A stretch of DNA of 64,000 nucleotides from Phaeotremella fagi (taxonomy: Eukaryota > Basidiomycota > Tremellomycetes > Tremellales > Phaeotremellaceae). The notes beneath the pieces were generated by a model, which was not told the DNA's origin, ran no database searches, and saw nothing but the letters and a program-made list of their open reading frames with translations. Each line of letters starts with the position of its first letter. Position 1 is the first letter of the stretch. The stretch is taken from assembly GCA_001599715.1 (NCBI GenBank), contig BCHU01000012.1, positions 124,001 to 188,000 of the forward strand. Reading direction: 5' to 3'. The position numbers were made by a program, and so were the translations under genes. Positions 50,115 to 60,815 of this stretch are shown here, piece after piece.

Positions 50115-52014
50115 ATGAGGATATACAACCTAATAATTGTGTTAACATCGATAAAAAAAGTCATCTCACAATCAAGTAACGTAACCTGTCCAAACAATTC
50201 TACCACCTCCTGGATATTCAACGATAAAAACGAATCACCATGGTATGTACTGTACTGTACAATTCCAAGAGACTGAGCAGATACTGAAAAACACCTCAGC
50301 GTGGTATGGTCAAAAATCCAATCTCTATGTCTAAACCCAACTGGATTCATTAACGTCCCACCCCTCCAAAATTCTTCTTTCAGTTATAACCCGCCGTCTA
50401 AATCTGGGAATCAGGTATGTAATTGTAACAGTGTCAGTTATGGGTTGATGGTGAGTACATACCGTCCCGTAATCTGTTCTTTTCTCCAATTTATGACAAT
50501 TCTAATATGGTTAGGCTGCATGTACTTGGTAAATACATACATCTTTGATATCACTGTAGCTGAGATTCATTGCCTTCGTTTATAGGTGTCAAAATGGGGA
50601 TCAAGGGGTCTGGTCAGCCGAATCAGTTTGGAAACAGAATTGTGTCAACTACACTTCGAACGGGTGAGTGGGAGTAATCAAAAGGGGGGAGTTACAGTAC
50701 AGTATGTCAGACTAAGTGGCAAATTCTGTAGACTCGGATTCACGGAATCAGTGATTGATATTCCAACTTTCGCATGGGAGGTTTGGAACGGTACGAAATG
50801 GGATCCAAGTGGGTACACCTACAGTGTGTCAATAAACATACCAATGTTGATCCTCTTCAGCTATCGCTAAAACCTCATCATCATCTTTCGGGAGTTATAA
50901 ACCACCGACATACTCTACAACCCTATCCCGATCATTTATCTCATCAACCAGTCAAACCTCATCTATATCTTCACCCACGTCCACGGGAGGTTCAAATTCC
51001 ACTGGCCATGGGACAGGGACTGGGACCAACACCAACAGCACCAGTTCTGAGAGTCAGACTCAAAAATGGGGACCTATAGTAGGAGGTATATCCGGTGGTA
51101 TCATCTCCCTAGTCCTCCTAATCTTTTCAATCAAATACTATCTCCACAAGAAAAACAAGAAAAACTTAATACCAACCTCCGTTGATGATCGTAAACCCAA
51201 ACCCGATTATTATGACCACAACCTGGAAAACGATAGAGGTCAAAGGAAATCAATCTCTTTCCTTGACATGTTCGGCGTAGATACTCTACCTAACCAATAT
51301 CAAAATCGACTTGAGAACCAATGTTCAACTAGATTTATCGTTGATTCGAGAAATTTCGAGAATCCGAGGGAAGCTCCGGCGATACCTTTCAACTTTGATA
51401 AGAAGAAGATTGATGAGATTTTTCATGATTCTTTCCCGAACAGTTTCAATTCGAATTCGAGTGTTGCTAAAAATGAAGATAATTTGAAATATACAACTAC
51501 TACCCAAAGATTACATCGTGATCCCAACTCTTTCTCTCCTGTTTCTGATAGAGAAAACACGCCTCATTCATTACCATTTGAATTATTCCCTGATCCACCC
51601 AAACGACCGACTCAATCTCAATTCACAACACCGCTCCCATCACCCCCACCAGCAAGGTTAAAATCGGGTATCCCAGAATCAGTCACCTCTTCCAATCTCA
51701 ATGGCCGGGAGAGCACACACTCAACCGAATCAGATACCCAAACCATCAGAACGGATTTCACTCGACCCTCGAGATATTCTCAATCGGTAGTTTCGTTGAA
51801 CGGGTTATCGGCACTTGTTCGTTCTCGATCTGCTTCTCAGAGGAGGGAGAATGGTAGATCGATTTTATCTTTGGACAGTAGGTATCCGCCTAGTTTGGTT
51901 GATGAGGGTATTGAATTGGAGGATGATGTGAGTGGTAGAGGTGGCGCTGGGGTGGGGGTTGGGGTCGCTTTGGGTAGTGCGAATGATGATTCCAAAGTTA
52001 ATCCTTTCAGATAA
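50115..52014 (+). CDS. Cys-rich type I membrane protein with Ser/Thr stalk; function unknown
   Basis: ATG 50115 (MRIYNLIIVLTSIKKVISQ) gives a signal peptide. Exons then join in frame, with a 14-base micro-exon near 50515-50528, to code an extracellular Cys-rich domain: NVTCPNNST, SLCLNPTG, VCNCNSVSYGL, AACTWCQNGDQGVWS and KQNCVNYTSNG. A Ser/Thr/Gly-rich stalk (SSTSQTSSISSPTS and GTGTGTNTNSTSS) follows. One transmembrane helix (IVGGISGGIISLVLLIFSI) precedes a basic stop-transfer (KYYLHKKNKK) and a long Ser/Pro-rich cytosolic tail to stop 52014. The layout is that of a surface sensor or adhesin-like protein. The C-x-W-C-Q pattern occurs in uncharacterised basidiomycete membrane proteins, as far as I recall. 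Total about 520 residues. Confidence 0.75.
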
Positions 52015-52188
52015 ATTTTTAGATTGATAGAGGACATTTACAGGATAATGTAATATAGAAACCATTCATTCATAATTTGTAGAGTATCTAACTAACGAAT
52101 GTATATTTATCTTTTATCTTTTTTTATTTCAAATCTAATTCTAGCTCTGGAATGAAGACACAGTACCAACCCGATGTTACTATATCGA

Positions 52189-53409
52189 TTAGAAAAGGAA
52201 AACTTGATCTTCTAATTTTGAAACGGTTCTAGGAGCAGGATAACCGATTTGAGCGAGATGTGCCCTAAAGCGGAATTAGTCTTGTTGGAACATTGTCACT
52301 CACTTCATAGCCGTCATCATAGGTGGTGGACCACACATTAAGACTTTTTCACCTTCCCCATGAACGGCGGATCCAACACCACCTTTTGGCATGTGTTGTT
52401 CAATCATTTCTTTGGTGACGAATCCTAAACCCCCTGTCCAACCTTCTGGAGCTTTGTTCAGGACGTACTAGTGCTGGGTCAGTACGACTAAACATTTTAC
52501 TTCAATAGCACTTACATAAAGTTGGAAACGACCTTTAGATTTGTCTCTCAGTTCTTCGAGTTCTTTTCGGAGGACTACTGAGTGTCAGACATTATTATAT
52601 ATTTTGTAAAAACTTGACATACGAATATCATCTTCTTCGACGTTAGCGTAGATCAAGGCTAATTGAGTTTTATCGGATGGATTCTTCAATGACGACTTGA
52701 TGATTTGATACATTGGTGTGATACCTGTACCGCCAGCGATCATAAGGAGATGGGGTGAGAGAGTTGGTCTGGAGTTCAGGTTAGTAGCTTGTTTGTTTAA
52801 CGACACCTACGTGTAGATGAATTTCCCTTTTGGACCCTTGATACGAACTTCTTGACCAATAGTCAAGAGACTGAGATATCTTGAAATGTTACCTTTCTCG
52901 TAGGTCTAAACCATTTTCAGTGTTGTTCCCAACCCATGACTAACCTTTACAACCAAATCGAAATGTCCTTTATCATCATCTAAAGTAGTAGGTGTATAAC
53001 TTCTAATAACCTGTTTACCATCGATCTCAGCAGCTACCGAGATATGTTGACCGATTGGTAAACCCAACGAATCAGTTGGTTTAGGTAAAGCGAAGCGATA
53101 CCTGTAAGTTTAGCTATGAGAAACATCGAGTAACATGGACAGAACTAACAAAGCAGTGTTATGTGATAGATGATCTTTACGTGCTAATTTGAATGAACGC
53201 CATTCGACAGGATCAAGAACTTGTTTAGGAGTTTCTGAGGGGGGGTCAGTTGAAGTCCTAGTTCACCTCCGAAGACCCAACTGACTATCTTGGAATAGGT
53301 ACATGATACCTATAGCAGCTAAGACCAATAAACCACCAATCTCTTTTGCCCATGGTTCTAGTTTAATGAGGATAGCGTTCCAATCGATTGAGGATGAAGC
53401 TGAACTCAT
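52189..53409 (-). CDS. CBR1: NADH-cytochrome b5 reductase, microsomal type
   Basis: ATG 53407-53409 ([16 protein letters not shown]) to TAA 52189-52191, about 300 residues. An N-terminal hydrophobic helix ([15 protein letters not shown]) anchors the protein. The FAD-binding domain contains [11 protein letters not shown] and the NADH domain [13 protein letters not shown] and LMCGPPPMM. The C-terminus LEDQVFLF is typical of the family. The absence of a mitochondrial presequence favours the ER/outer-membrane CBR1 form over MCR1. It passes electrons from NADH to cytochrome b5, which serves the desaturase OLE1 also present in this window. Confidence 0.92.
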
Positions 53410-53688
53410 TTTGGTGGTGGGATGGGGGGTGGTGGTGGTGGTGGAATGATACGATTAATGCTGGGTACAGAACAACTTTTGGGGAAGCCACGCGTAGATG
53501 GAACGGAGATCAAGTCTACTCCGTTAAATGATTTGCCACGTGTCATCGGCCGGCGCAGCAGCAGTTGGCACCTTGGCTACCAACAACAACACCACCAAGA
53601 GTAACCACAACAACACCACCCCCCACCCAACCAGGATGATAACTCAGTAACGATAACCACACCTACCTACCACTAACTCCCCATCGAT
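53410..53688. promoter_or_regulatory. Divergent promoter region, CBR1 and LCCL-domain gene
   Basis: A short shared region with GT-rich (GGTGGT) repeats near 53411-53442 and CAAC/CACC-rich repeats near 53578-53625. One ACGCGT lies at 53490-53495, but neither neighbour is a typical G1/S gene. Confidence 0.4.
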
Positions 53689-55663
53689 ATGTTGAATAGA
53701 CTCCACACAACCCTCCAAAAACTATCCCAAATAACCACTTACATCCTCGGACCTAACAAATCCAAAGAAAACACTCCAAACCCTTTACCAGGCCCAACGA
53801 ACCATCTCCGTCTAAACCTAACAATAGGTAAGAAGACACCCTCATGGTCAGGAACATCCCCCGATCCTTCCTTCCGAAGACTTATCCTCAAAAACAAGCT
53901 AAACATCTACATCCTGTATCCATGGTTATGTCTCTGGTTAACAGGTTTCATCTTGTTGATAAGAACGAACTGGTATGATCCAGATTCATCACCGTTAGTC
54001 TCTTGTATCGATACGTTGTGGAACGATTTCCCACCTGATATCTGTGGTTTGAATGGGACTTCTTGTTTGGATCAGTTGACTGGGGGAGGGAGTAGTTTTA
54101 GATGTCTTGGAGGATGTGATTTGACGGTTTTGGGTAATCCGAGATGGGTTGGGGGTTTGGACATTGATGATGTTCCTTTGGTCATTGGACCCTCGGAATC
54201 GGGTCTTGGAGATAATATCTATAGGTACGGTAAAGGTTCCTTTGAATCAATGAATTTACTGAACTGGTGATGTAGGGCGGATTCATGGATTTGCGCAGCG
54301 GCTCTTCATTCGAATCTCATCTCCAACACTTTCGGTGGTGCAATCACCGTAACCCCATTATCGTTTCCCAGTACAGCTTTCAACTACACTTCAACCAACG
54401 TTAACTCAATCCCTTCAACCGCGTTTATCCCCTCATTCCCTGGAGCCTATCAACTAACCCCAGCACCACCGACCCATTCAGCATTAACGAATAAAGATCT
54501 CCACTACCCAATCTTAATCTACAACGTCATCTGTTTATTCGTTTTCACCCTTCTCTCACCCAAACCATGGATCCTGTTTTCAGTCTTAACCATCGTAGGA
54601 TACTTCCAAATCATCCTCGTATCAGATATACCAAACCTCGCACCAGATTGGTCAAGTATCATCGGGAATTTCCCACCGATAGGATTCACAGCTTATTGGA
54701 TATATAAAATCTCGTTCAAGAAATCATTGCAATCTTGGGACTTGCCTATTGAATTGGGGATATGGCAGGGACTGGGATACTGGATTGGGATAGAGTCGTC
54801 AACGATTTTTGCTAGATTACCAATTACCCGACTTGGTTATGGTGGATTATCACCATCAGGAATAATAGAAATCGTAGTCATCGTAATAATAGTGATCACA
54901 GTGATCCTATTCCAAGCCATATCATACAGGAAATACGGACTATTAAAGTACTACATCATGGTCTATTCACCGATTATACCATTAATCATTATCCTAACGA
55001 ACCTAGGCCACGGCTACGTATTCCGTCTACATCACTATTTCCTAGCCCTACTAGCGCTACCGATAATGAGTCTTCCAAATCGAATATCAATATTCGGTCA
55101 AGCTTTCTGTCTAGGTCTATTCCTAGATGGAGTAGGTAGATGGGGTTGGGACAGTTTAGTACAGAGCACTACATCTGTATGTCATAACATCCCATGCTAA
55201 CACTAACACTGTAACAGCTACAAGGCGATTCAGTCTCTGGAACACCCCTCCCAGAAATCTTAACCAACATCTCGACGAAATTGATCTCTTGGACTCCGTT
55301 AACTACTGATGGGATTCTTCAGGGTATAAACGCTTTTTCTTTGCTGGTTGATGATATCCAAATCAATTCTAATTATACTTCAAACAGTGGGTCAAGACTT
55401 CAATTTGAATTTTAACGCTGACGTTGTTTTTAGATATATCAATCGATTCTTTGGGTTTACCAACGAATATTGCTCATTATTTGAGAATTGCCGTAGGTTT
55501 CGTTCTTGTGCAGTGTTATCCTACTGATATAACGTTAGTACATGATCAACGGGACCTCCCAAGATTATACATCACCAGTAATCTGGTCACCAACTTCCCA
55601 AAACTGGCGAAATCCCTAGAAGTCCGTCCTATCCCTCAGTTTGTATCACCAAAATATAAGTAA
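53689..55663 (+). CDS. Polytopic membrane protein with an LCCL domain
   Basis: ATG 53689 (MLNRLHTTLQKLSQ) to stop 55663, about 620 residues, three or four introns. After a cytosolic N-terminus, one membrane helix (YPWLCLWLTGFILLI) leads to an extracytosolic segment with paired cysteines (CIDTLW, DICGLNGTSC, RCLGGCDLTV). The LCCL signature is then GLGDNIYRADSWICAAALHS with FGGAITV. Several hydrophobic helices follow (about 54510-55190), among them IYNVICLFVFTLLS, IIEIVVIVIIVITVILF and YYIMVYSPIIPLIIIL. LCCL-domain polytopic proteins of this layout are widespread in fungi but their function is not well known. No catalytic motif is visible. Confidence 0.85.
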
Positions 55664-55762
55664 ATATTTGTCAAATGTTAAAATGTATCTATAATCAATT
55701 CATACACGAAACGCCAGGTATAAAAACGGGTATGAACAAAAACTCAACGGACCACAGCCCAC

Positions 55763-58512
55763 TTAATCAATCAAAGCACCCTTCCTCTTACCCAACTCAA
55801 CCTCCTCTTTAACGCTTCTTCCCAAAATCCCAGTACCCCCACGAGCAGCCACCGAAACCTTCCTAACATCTTTCTCTTTATCCCCTGAAGCTGTTTTAGA
55901 GAAAACAGGGATGATACTGTTAATACTTAAACCTCTACCTCTTTGTTTTGATTTATGTCCTGGACCGGCGTACGAGAGGATCTCGATTGGTGGGTTGAGA
56001 CGTGGCCACGAGACGTATGATGTTCCCTAGAAATTTTTTTTCTTTGGTATTGAGAGTGAAACCACTTGATGACTTTACTCACGTTACCCCAGATATATGA
56101 TCCTGAGAAGAAAGCTAGGAACAACCAAAGGAAGAGGAACGAGTAGATTGAAAGATCTATCCCATGTTAGTCGTCATCAAGAAAAGGATCTAAGGACCCA
56201 CCAGAACTTCTTGGTAGGACCAAAGCAGCGGTGATCATCGTCAAAGCAAAAGAGAAGATATAAGGCATCTTCCAAAGATCAGCTCAAGCATCATGACAAG
56301 TGTCAATACACCTACAGATCTCATGAGTAAAGGTCTAGTATCTGTTAAAGGTGGGATACCGCCTTTCTTAGCGATCCAACTTCCAGTAAGAAGATCGAAA
56401 GCGTCCTAACGACTGTCAACACTACAGTCTATATCTAGAGTCAAAACGACATACCTGACGATCACCATCGAAGAAGTTGTTTCGGATATAACGCATGCCA
56501 CCGTTATAACCGTCTTGCAAGAAACCTTCATAAGTTCTTTTCCCGGTTCTCGTGAAATCAGTCTTGAGAGCTCCAGTACCTGAATAAGCTCTTGATACTG
56601 TATCAGCATGATCTGCCCAGACTATCCAATCAGGTCTGTCAGTAAGGAGTCAAACGTTTTTTTGGCAAGTTACGTACCATTTCTGAACATGCTCATGAAG
56701 ACTGGATGATCCTCGATAGTCTCTTTATGACTGAGTACACCAGCGTCTCTTAGTTGTCTATCAAGAACCCATTTACCCAAAGCAGCTTGCGTCACATTGG
56801 TTCTATCCAAACAATCCATACAATTGGATCTAACCACTCCAGACTGTTTCTTGAGAACCTTCGATTGAGCACCTGAAGCAGTCGCAGCTACACCTTGAGA
56901 AATGGCAACGGAAGAAGGTAACGTAGCATGATACCAGCCCATCTCAGTTAACGGTTGTTGGATCCTATCGATTAAAACCGAAATCCTGTCGAATCGGAGT
57001 TTACGACATTCATGATGGAAATCGAAATAGACGTAATGTGCCTTTTGAGCGATGACTGGATCGTTGGCGGATGCTGCTACCATTCCATGTTCGAACGCTT
57101 CTTTGACTGGTAATTCGTAGCCTTTTGAATTGACCAGGTTGACAAGGTAGACATCGTTGTAGAGAGCGATTTGGGAATGGAGATGAGCTTTGAGTGCTTG
57201 AACCTGGTTGCGAAGTAAGTGATAACGTTCAATTAGAGCTGGATAAACATACAGTTTCAGGAATATCCATAACCTGTAAATCAGGTTTATACCTTAGATT
57301 ATTAATCTCCGCCCAGAACACAGGAACACTTCCACGAGTTTGAACGAAACTCAATCGTTCTCTTCCATCAACACGACCTCTTGCAACGGGAGTTTCACCG
57401 TTAGCAGGGAGTGGATCGAGTAAGATGATTTGTTCGGTTTCGTTGAAATTCGAAGTGTTACCTTGTTGATCGATTCCTCTTGAGAAGTAACGTGTTCCGG
57501 CTCTGTGACGGGATCTTCTTGCTACGAGGAGGAAAAGGAGATCTCGGTTGTTGATTGTTGCTGATCGAAGTTCGAGAGCTGGGTGGGGTTAGGTCTGTAT
57601 TTATTTTTAGTATTGGTCATCACTTACATCCATACATGATAGGTAAGATAAATCGACTCAACTAAAATGGTATTAATGGCATTTCTATATCCAGGTGTGG
57701 TCCACTTACATCAACCTCCCCCCTCTCAGTCGAATCAATCATCCCCTCCATCAAAAACCGATTCCAAAAGAACCTCTCATCCGCCCGTTTCCAAGCCGGT
57801 AAATCAAACTGTCCCTCCCCTCTATCAGCAGCTTCCTTCTGTCTCTGTAAAGTATTAGTTAGATCCCAACCGTAACTGAACCAAAGTCTTCCGGATTTAA
57901 GACCTTGTTCGACGAGTGAGATCAATTCTTTTTCAACTGGATGATCGAGGATGGTTGAGGAGGTTGAGAGAGGTGAGAGAGGGAGGAGACGGAAATCTGT
58001 GGCTAGGTAGATTGGTTGGGCTAGGAGTCGACAGGATGGGATTCTTGAGGTTATGATTAATAGGAAATCGGCTGGTGGTTTGTTAATTCAAGTTGATTCG
58101 TCTGTCTATGATTGGTTACTCACTGGTAGCTAAGCTGAGGATACCAACGATACCATAACAAGTGATAACCTTATCACGACCAAGTGGGATTTGTGAAGAC
58201 TCTAAGACAAGGTTAGTGAGAACAGGTTAAATAGAACCGTTAAGCTAAAATAGAAACATTCACTCACCATTCAAAGTCATCTTACCAGTTTTTCTATCAA
58301 CGACTAGACTCTCTCTGACATCCTTTTCACCATTCAGATTTGGACTTCGGGGATCGCTATGTGATAAAGAAGAGGTTGAAGGTTCGAAAACATATGCGGC
58401 GGATGAGACGTAAAGATTGAGAGTCTCGTGGAGCTGTCGGGGGTGTTAGATGTGATCACTGTTGTAGGATTGTATGTGGACTTACGGGTAGGGTGTTGAA
58501 CTTTGTTGTCAT
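55763..58512 (-). CDS. SAC1: Phosphoinositide phosphatase Sac1
   Basis: ATG 58510-58512 ([18 protein letters not shown]) to TAA 55763-55765, about 700 residues, about ten introns. The N-terminal SAC domain includes [34 protein letters not shown] and [17 protein letters not shown]. The active site is [17 protein letters not shown], matching the CX5R motif. Conserved [15 protein letters not shown] and [14 protein letters not shown] are also present. Two C-terminal transmembrane helices ([17 protein letters not shown] and [17 protein letters not shown]) anchor it to ER/Golgi, as in yeast Sac1. The tail after the helices is longer than in yeast. It removes phosphate from PI4P and related lipids. 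Divergent from PCNA. Confidence 0.95.
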
Positions 58513-59178
58513 GTTGTTATTATCTAATATACTTTATTATAAAGTACAGGATAGTGGATGTTGAAGCTAGAAGTTAGATGGTTATATGTGGTTAGGTAAC
58601 GAACGTGATAAGTGGCGTGGCAATCTGACAAGGATTGATAGTGATAGCGACATCTAGTAACGGCATTCATTGCATTCAGATATTTCTTTCCCGCGTAAAG
58701 ACAGCTCTCAGCTTCGCATCAATACCTAGCGTTGATAGCTTGGAAAGTAGACCGACTAGACACTGAGATACATAAGAACGTCTACAAGTAGCTCGAGAAG
58801 ACGCAGCACCCGGAAAGAGTCTCTTCTAGCAACTGAACCAGATACCAAACTTGCAGTACTTGTACAGTCATCCTCACCACTCAAACCTACCTAGTTGTCA
58901 CCATCAACCCCACCTCCATCGTCACCACTCCTTTCTGATCTTACCTGCTTTGATCTGATCTGAATGCATAGTCAACCTTGCTGACCTCCCGCGTATCCTT
59001 TGGAGTCTATATATAATTAATACACGTCATTTCCAGTTAAATGTTTGTGTTACACGCGACGCGTTGTGGTTGATTGGACAACCTACTCCTCCCTCCATAC
59101 ATATAAATACTGGAACGAATTCAACTTTCATCTTCTTCTCATTCAACTAAACCTCCAATCAATCTACTAACACTAACA
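58513..59178. promoter_or_regulatory. Divergent promoter region, SAC1 and PCNA
   Basis: A 666-base region between start codons. The PCNA side contains ACGCGT at 59059-59064 and TATAAATA at 59102-59109, then a pyrimidine-rich leader. The SAC1 side has no clear element. Confidence 0.55.
59059..59064. promoter_or_regulatory. MluI cell-cycle box upstream of PCNA
   Basis: A perfect ACGCGT preceded by a half-matching ACGCGA. It lies 115 bases from the PCNA ATG and 38 bases before a TATAAATA (59102-59109). PCNA is a classic MBF target in fungi. Confidence 0.65.
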
Positions 59179-60578
59179 ATGCTCGAAGCTAGAATCAAAC
59201 AAGCTGCAGTTCTCAAGAAACTTCTCGATGGTATGTTACAACTTCACTCGATCATCGTGGATCGTGCAACTCACTAACCTCTCACTTAGCTATCAAAGAA
59301 CTAGTTACCGATGGTAACCTCGATTGTACCGAGGAAGGAATTGTAAGTGAAACCATCTTTCAAGGTCTCAGTGGCTGATTCATCCACCTAGTCCCTCCAA
59401 GCTATGGACAACTCCCACGTCGCTCTAGTTTCACTTAAACTCATCGCGGAACAATTTGAATCTTACAGATGTGATCGTAACATGCCATTGGGAGTTAATG
59501 TCAGTCCAACCATGTTAGAAGCAGAGCCAACAACTAACCATATCACCTTTAGCTTACATCTTTAACTAAAATTCTCAAATGTGCTAAAGACAACGACGTG
59601 GTCACCCTCAAAGCAGCCGATGACGCCGATTCCCTAGGTATGGTCTTTGAATCACCAAGTAAGTAACCCCTCTCACACCCAACACTGCATTCTAACCCCT
59701 TAGACAGAGGAAGATCGAGTCGGGGAATACGAGATGAAATTAATGGATATCGATCAAGAACATCTCGGAATCCCTGATACCCAATACGACGCCACCGTCA
59801 CCATGTCCTCATCAGAGTTTCAAAGAATCTGTCGAGATCTCGCGGCACTAGGTGAGAGTGTCAAGATTGAAGCGTCGAAAGAAGGTGTTAGGTTCAGTTC
59901 TGAAGGTGAAGTTGGTTCGGGTAGTGTTTTGCTTAAACAGACTGCTGGGAAGGATAGATCAAGTGGTGGATCCAGTAAGAAGGTTGTTAAGAGGGATCCG
60001 GATGAGGATGAGGATGAAGAAGAGGAGGAAGAGGAGAAACCTGATGTCGACGAGGAGGGTGGTGAGTTGTCGCAAGTTGCTTTATAAACCATACTAATGT
60101 GGATGTAGAAGAAGAAATGGATGATGGGGAAAGTACCAAAAAAAGAAAATCAAATGGGAAATCATCCGTAAGTCTAACCCCCACCTCCATCAAACCAAAC
60201 CAATAACTGAACTTCTGGGGTTATTAGACGGCCAAAAAAGCAAAGAAAGACGACACAAGCGACGAAGTCGGAGTCACCATCATTCTCGAAAAACAAGTTT
60301 CCCTAACCTTCTCATTAAAATATTTATTGAATTTCGCCAAATCTGCTCCGTTGGCTAGAGAGGTCAGTTTGAACATGAGTAACGAAGTTCCTTTGTTGGT
60401 TCAATTCGAGTTTGAGCAGGGTGAGTTCTTGCTTCTTCTCTGGGCTTTTAGGGTGGGTAACGTTATTCTGATTCTTTCGGTTTTAGGTACTCTTCAATTC
60501 TTCTTGGCTCCTAAGGTTAGTTCGTTCACGCTGGTCCTGCTGATTTGACTGACACTTTCGTAGATCTCTGACGAATAG
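59179..60578 (+). CDS. POL30: PCNA sliding clamp with a large charged insertion
   Basis: ATG 59179 ([17 protein letters not shown]), stop TAG 60576-60578, eight introns and about 320 residues; PCNA is normally close to 260. The first half is canonical ([39 protein letters not shown], interdomain region around [14 protein letters not shown]). In the second half, after [14 protein letters not shown], there is an insert of about 70 residues where other clamps have about 9. It contains [20 protein letters not shown] and then [10 protein letters not shown] and AKKAKKDD. The fold resumes with [15 protein letters not shown] and ends FFLAPKISDE. The clamp encircles DNA and tethers polymerases and repair factors. 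The insert sits in a loop opposite the conserved core and keeps frame across two introns, so it is unlikely to be a misread. Confidence 0.93.
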
Positions 60579-60815
60579 ATATTTGGATCGAGAGTCGAGG
60601 TATACAATGTAAAAGAATGTAGAAAACTCTATCTTTCAATTATTTCTGATTTATATCTTTCGAAATCAAACCCCCAAAAAAAAAATGGCTTTCTTATGTA
60701 TACAATATCTCTATCTTTGTGCAGGGGTTCCACAGAAAAAGGTAACATTGAGTGTAATCATATCGTATCAGGTATAAAGAAAAACATAGCACAAACAGAC
60801 AAAACCTAAACCATC
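60579..60815. other. Convergent 3' spacer between PCNA and Spc7
   Basis: Two stop codons face each other here. The sequence is T/A-rich with a run of A residues near 60673-60685. No gene. Confidence 0.5.

Noticed and set aside
49586..50179. Plus-strand ORF of 197 codons
   Set aside because: No domain likeness, first ATG well inside, lies in the 3' flank of OLE1 and overlaps the signal-peptide exon of the next gene in another frame.
53490..53495. ACGCGT between CBR1 and the LCCL-domain gene
   Set aside because: Neither neighbour is a typical G1/S target and the site is single; a six-base match is expected by chance in a window of this size.
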